In this document: positions 59,740 through 64,000 of the stretch, piece by piece
Layout of the letters: each line of letters opens with the position of its first letter
Numbering within the stretch: the first letter of the stretch is position 1
Assembly: GCF_041260155.1 (NCBI RefSeq)
Contig: NC_091947.1
Coordinates: forward strand, 34,420,032-34,484,031
DNA length: 64,000 nucleotides
Source of the DNA: Ptychodera flava
Taxonomy: Eukaryota > Hemichordata > Enteropneusta > Ptychoderidae
Direction of reading: 5' to 3'
Notes under the pieces: generated by a model
Database searches by the model: none
What the model saw: only the letters and a program-made list of their open reading frames with translations
Told to the model about the DNA's origin: nothing
Translations under genes and position numbers: made by a program

Positions 59740-60390
59740 TTATAATTCAATGTTAACTTTCTTTGGACCATGCTCAATGTAAGCAACATGATTTGTTGAT
59801 GAAGACTGTCCATCTTTAGATTCGGCATCTTCTTGGGTTGGACCAAATTTGTCTGTTTTGTTACATTGTTTTGTCGTAACTTGAGAAACTGGTTTACTTA
59901 CAGATTCCTCTGATTTAACACTAGATGGAGGTGGTAGTGATATATTCGACACATGCTTTTGTTGTGCAGTAGACATACATTTGAGGCGCGTAAACCGTCT
60001 TCTGATCTGTGACCTGTTTGTTCTTTGATAAGTTGCTCATCGAATCCCTGATGGTACAGAGATGTTGCCGCATTGGCCTGAAATTATCAAACACAAGACA
60101 TATGTGACAAATATCATGGAAATAAGTACAGCCTTTTTGAAACGTTTGTGGAATAGTCGAAAGAAATTCTATGATACTGCCGCGCACACAACAAATTGTT
60201 TTGGCCAATGAATTTAATTTTATAACTTTACAGAATTCGTTTTGTGTATAAATATTTTAGTAAAAGAATAAATTACCTTGCCAGAATATCCAGTGTGCTG
60301 GCAGTCTGGCCAAGCCATCTTGCACATTTGCTTTGTGTAAAGACGTATATTTTCTGGCAGGAGAACTTGATTATCCCTTGGCAAGGGTCA
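59740..60390 (-). pseudogene. Crypton-like tyrosine recombinase fragment, C-terminal catalytic part
   Basis: An exon ending at about 60283 encodes LPENIRLYTKQMCKMAWPDC and QHTGYSGK (donor GTAATT). The next exon starts at 60077 (acceptor TTTCAG) and gives ANAATSLYHQGFDEQLIKEQ then TGHRSEDGLRA, followed after a one-base frame change by KCMSTAQQKHVSNIS and a hydrophilic tail to 59740. HSGK-type, DEQLI and TGHRS with a following YK-type position are the C-terminal catalytic boxes of Crypton-derived recombinases (His and Arg of the active site visible). The frame change removes the reading around the expected catalytic Tyr. The N-terminal half is not present here. Confidence 0.65.
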
Positions 60391-61027
60391 TCGATAGTAC
60401 AATCCCGTCTGGTGTTATCATCGCCAAGTACTTTTTTATAAGTTGAAGTACACATCGTGGGTTTTATGCGCTCCGTAGTTGCGGCTGCTCTTATAGGGCA
60501 GTTTGCCCGTGTAAAATCCACTTTGGTTGTTTTTACATGGCTGTCCATGGAACTCTAGGAAGTCTCTTGGGTCATCAGATCAGACAAGTTGACAAGGTCC
60601 ATCTTGACCAGTCGAAAACACGAAAATGGTATGGAAAGCCTGGTGCATCCACGAGGCAATCACATGCATCTACAGATTGAATTCCTTCTCGCTAGCCAAT
60701 AGCCAACAAGATAGAGTGAGGCAAGCCATTTTATTTAACCAATCAGACTAAAATAGTTTCCTTCTACACAGGTGCATTATACCACTCTGTAACCCTTATT
60801 CAAATGCAGATTTGCAATTGACCAGAGCCCTTGTCCTACTTGTCTGGGATAGGTCATTCTCCCAAACTCGCATGCCAGGTGCATAATGACCTCTGTGAAC
60901 CTTTCGACGTACAATGGGTCACCCCATTCCATTGTGGGTGTTCAAATCAAAAGAAGACGATTTATTGACAGTAATTTTCAAATTTTAGAGAAGATTGGCC
61001 TGTTTTTCGTGGTATAAGTCGCTAATC

Positions 61028-61155
61028 GCACCTCGTAGGTGAGCTGTTACAGTTGTAATCACCACACTTATGGTCAGGAACTTGTAAACGTGATGTTTAC
61101 AAGTTCCTGACCATAAGTGTGGTGATTACAACTGTAACAGCACACCTACTCGTGC
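61028..61155. repeat. Near-perfect palindrome with 5-nt loop
   Basis: Left arm 61028-61088 and right arm 61094-61155 share CTGTTACAGTTGTAATCACC and ACACTTATGGTCAGGAACTT almost without mismatch around the loop GTGAT. Mismatches appear only near the outer ends. Probably a very recent hairpin MITE or an inverted duplication. Confidence 0.85.
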
Positions 61156-61165
61156 AATTGACTAT

Positions 61166-61895
61166 ACGAACCACCCTATCATGACAAACTATTATGAGCA
61201 ATTTCTTTTAGATAACATAAATGGTGGTTCAGAATATATCAAAGTTGGGATTCAGGAAAGTTGCCTTTACATGTTTAATCCTCCAAGATGGTAAGCATTT
61301 CACTATGAACTGTCAAAAAAAGTTGAACTTTCTGATAATTCCACATTAAAATTATTTTGGCTTTGATGATTTCCTAATTAATTCAATTATTTAAAATCAT
61401 ATTAATTATTTTTTCTGGGTGAATTGATAGGGTTTATACAGTACAAGAATTACATACAATGTAAGTCAAATTTTGACCAAAAATGACAAAAAAATTCCTT
61501 AAAAATACACATTTGCATATTTCATCACAATTTGAACAAATCTAAGTTGGGTTATCCCTAGGGACCTGTATACCAAATAACAAAGCTGTCTGCCCAGCGG
61601 TTATGAAGAAGAAGATTTTTTACGAAAAACACCTTTTTTGGCATTAATTTGCCTATTTTCAACAATATCAAAAAATTAAAAAGAATAGTTTCTCAAAATC
61701 ATATTTTTCATCTACACAACAAATATCAAATCAGTAAGTACTGCGGTTCTCAAGATATTTGAGTGGACGGACGCCTCACAAACGGACATACATACATACA
61801 TACATACATACATACATACATACAGACTGACGACGGACGCCGGACGGATACCCATCCCAATAGCTTCTATAGACTACAGTCTATAGTAGCTAAAA
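61166..61895 (-). repeat. Repeat family R1, copy B, proximal part with (CATA)n core
   Basis: Reverse complement of about 8591-9320 in copy A, including a shorter (CATA)n run at about 61789-61822 and ending CTATAGTAGCTAAAAAA. Its microsatellite is shorter than that of copy A. Confidence 0.75.
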
Positions 61896-62424
61896 AAGCA
61901 TATATTTACCTGAATTTATATAAAACCAGCCATTTCTCACTGCTGAATTTTGATAATACCAGTAGAGTTGGCGTAATGTTGCACTCAACCTTTTCTTTGG
62001 TACCCTGTGAAGTAGCTAAAGCCAACCTAAGGGCAACACAATGGACAGAAATCATGGCAGGATTCTTATCTTTTAATCTTGCTGCAACCTAGAAAGTTAA
62101 AAGAACATGCAGAAACTGAGCAATAAGGCAAACTATGATGTGGAATTGGCTTTCTTTTCAATAAAAGTTCTCATTTTTCAATTTTCATTTCATGTTTTCT
62201 CCATTAGATTTAATTGATAAAATCTAAACACACTAACTTCTGCAAATATTCAGAAAATCTTCCCCATTTTTACGTCCAACCATGACTGCAGCACCATCAG
62301 AGCCACTTGATGTACACTTATCAAACTGAAGCTCAAGTTTCTCAAACAAACCCTCGGTACTTCTGATAATGGTCTCGGCTTTGCCATCCACCAGGTCATC
62401 CATATCAACAAACAAAGTCTTCAC

Positions 62425-62935
62425 CTACAGAACAAGTAGAACATTTTCCAAATGTACAATTAAACAAGTCATCGTTGATGACACAGTCCCCGTTTGTCCA
62501 TTTTGTTATAATCTTTGGTGTCTAGGTAGCTGTGGTCTAGCTAGCTGTGGAATGACATTGATGCAACGGGTGCATCAGGCCTGTGACTTGCATAATACAG
62601 TAATCTGACGAAAGTTCAATAAAATTGACCCATCTCTGCTGGTAATGACCATTGAAGGAACTTTTGATTACATCACACATAACAATGCCCTCACTGCTTC
62701 TAGTGTCATGATGGCACATATACCATACACATGGTTTGGTGGAATTTTAGTGCTATGGGATCGGGTATGTTGTTGTAATCAGCCATTTCGGATCATATAA
62801 TGAAACAAATTAATGTGCACAAGAATGCAGCCATATCACGTTTAAATAGAATCAGTCCATCGAAGGACAGTGACCTATGTTTATGTTTCAAAGACATAAA
62901 AAAAATCACACAAAATTGAAATTAAATGGCTGTCT
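62425..62935. other. No gene recognised
   Basis: Region upstream (minus strand) of hAT-derived exon A. I searched for the preceding exon and saw none; short frames lack motifs. Confidence 0.45.
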
Positions 62936-64000
62936 ATTGACCATATGGATCATAGCACAAAACTAGTGACATGGTATGCCATAGTACAATTATCTTTGTA
63001 CCAAGTCTCAACAACATTCGATAAGGAATATTTGCATATGATTAACCCTCAAAGAAATGAAAAATCCCAAAATGACCATCTGGCAGCAATATTGGGGAAA
63101 AATGACAATCTGGCAACCATACTGGAACATGTCACGAAGTACATATGTATGCCATAGTGCATGATCTTTGTGCCAAGTTTGGACAAAATCGGTGTAATGA
63201 CCTTAGAATTATGCTTCAAAGACATGCAAAATTCCAACAAAATGGCAGTTCTGCAGCCATATTGGCTCCTATCGCAAGGTTAACTGTTACATGCATATGT
63301 ATGCCACAGTGCTTTGCCTTTGTGCAATGTTTGAACAAAATCGGTTCAAGGATGTTTGAGTTATGGTTCAAAGACATGAAAAAATCGCAACAAAATGGCC
63401 GCCTCACGCCCATATTGGATCGTATCGCAGTATAATGCAAAATGCATATGTAGGCCATAGTGTTTTGCCTTTGTGCCAAGTTTGAGCAGAATCGGTTCAA
63501 GGATGTCTGAGTTAATGGTTCAAAGACATGAAAAATTGCAAACAAAATGGCCGCCTCACGCCCATATTGGATCGTATCGCAATATAATGCAACATGCATA
63601 TGTAGGCCATAGTGTTATGCCTTTGTGCCAAGTTTGAGCAGAATCGGTTCAAGGATGTCTGAGTTATGGTTCAAAGACATGAAAAATTGCAAACAAAATG
63701 GCCGTCTCACGCCCATATTGGATCGTATTGCAATATAATTCAACATGCATATGTAGGCCATAGTGTTATGCCTTTGTGCCAAGTTTGAACAGAATCTGTT
63801 CAAGGATGTTTGAGTTATGGTTCAAAGACACGAAAAATCGCAAACAAAATGGCCGCCTCACGCCCATATTGGATCGTATTGCAATATAATTCAACATTCA
63901 TATGTAGGCCATAGTGTTATGCCTTTGTGCCAAGTTTGAACAGAATCGGTTCAAGGATGTCTGAGTTATGGTTCAAAGACATGAAAAATTGCAAACAAAA
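62936..64000. repeat. Tandem satellite, about 151-bp unit, continues past window end
   Basis: CAAAATGGCC-type unit starts recur at about 63068, 63238, 63391, 63543, 63694, 63845 and 63996: spacing 170, 153, 152, 151, 151, 151. Each unit contains CATATTGGATCGTAT, GCCATAGTGTTATGCCTTTG and CGGTTCAAGGATGTCTGAGT. Units become more alike toward the right, where the array runs off the window; leftmost units are diverged. Frames inside are periodic artefacts. Confidence 0.9.

Larger units (their letters stand above)
59410..61165. mobile_element. 1.76 kb segment inserted in repeat R1 copy B
   Basis: Copy A shows R1 is continuous here, so this block arrived later. It contains an imperfect hairpin (59479-59660, arms sharing AGTAATCAGTCATACTTTT), a Crypton-like recombinase fragment (59740-60390, minus) and a near-perfect palindrome (61028-61155). 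Exact ends and target duplication are unclear; a few bases of R1 are lost at the junction. Confidence 0.6.
57730..62424 (-). pseudogene. hAT-derived gene (ZNF862-like), broken, four exons recognised
   Basis: Minus-strand exons: A about 62424-62263 (VKTLFVDMDDLVDGKAETII to GSDGAAVMVGRKNG), B 62088-61910 (VAARLKDKNPAMISVHCVAL), C 58386-58126 (KILGENGTRLKEAKSVRWLS to LHMLSDVLPHLSRLSLLFQ, donor GTAAGT) and D 57909-57730 (DIDLTILETVVTSTTVAIRQ, donor GTGTGT). GSDGAAVMVG, ISVHCVALRLAL and SVRWLSHHRAVDAI are the DDE-core blocks of hAT-type proteins and closely resemble zinc finger protein 862-like genes. Phase fits A to B and C to D, but exon A lacks a GT donor where one is expected (GGGGAAGAT there), exon D begins with an in-frame TAA, and B to C is out of phase, so at least one exon is missing. 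The B-C intron holds repeat R1 copy B. Confidence 0.7.

Noticed and set aside
63216-63803. Minus-strand frames with periodic Cys/Met-rich peptide
   Set aside because: Periodic translation of the satellite unit.
62936-64000. Regularly spaced repeats considered as a CRISPR array
   Set aside because: Units are contiguous 151-bp repeats without unique spacers, in a eukaryotic context; this is a satellite.

Overview
This 64 kb window looks like nuclear DNA of a marine invertebrate. It is AT-rich, has GT–AG introns, no operons and no tRNA or rRNA genes, and is dominated by transposable elements. The mix (a Gmr1-type Ty3/gypsy element, Crypton-like tyrosine recombinase genes, hAT-, P- and IS630-type transposase pieces, many foldback MITEs, tetranucleotide microsatellites inside repeats) fits a hemichordate, cephalochordate, mollusc or similar animal; I cannot fix the phylum. 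I see no intact, single-copy, clearly host-type gene.

Layout. 1-10.2 kb: foldback elements (1285-1882 and 2327-2431), a diverged tandem repeat, a broken TE-type ORF on the minus strand (6.9-7.9 kb), then a 1.57 kb repeat with a (TATG)n core. 10.2-19.1 kb: simple repeats, G-run-rich TIR elements, and the first copy of a 0.93 kb repeat. 19.1-25.3 kb: a young, nearly whole LTR retrotransposon on the minus strand whose integrase lies upstream of reverse transcriptase (Gmr1 order), with a SCAN-like gag. 26.2-27.7 kb: exons of a P-element/THAP9-like relic.

29.6-41.7 kb: the most interesting block. A Crypton-like tyrosine recombinase relic is split by a 5.65 kb TIR element (30248-35894) with dense subterminal repeats. 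Just downstream lies a 4.79 kb IS630/Tc1-type transposon (35919-40704), and 64 bp further a 0.93 kb TIR element (40771-41695). The 4.79 kb transposon has long TIRs and TA target duplications. It carries two convergent genes: an uninterrupted DD38E-type transposase, and a spliced gene for a PB1-like plus Cys/His-cluster protein that is not a known transposase part.

42-57 kb: relics of multi-exon genes (one possibly USP-like), several foldback or MITE elements with clear target duplications, and LINE fragments. 57.7-62.4 kb: a hAT-derived (ZNF862-like) gene on the minus strand, broken, with a second copy of the (TATG)n repeat in an intron; that copy is itself split by a segment holding another Crypton-like fragment. 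62.9-64 kb: a tandem satellite of about 151 bp running off the window end.

Functionally the window reads as a nest of elements inserted into elements. The best candidate for something undescribed is the two-gene IS630-type transposon at 35.9-40.7 kb.
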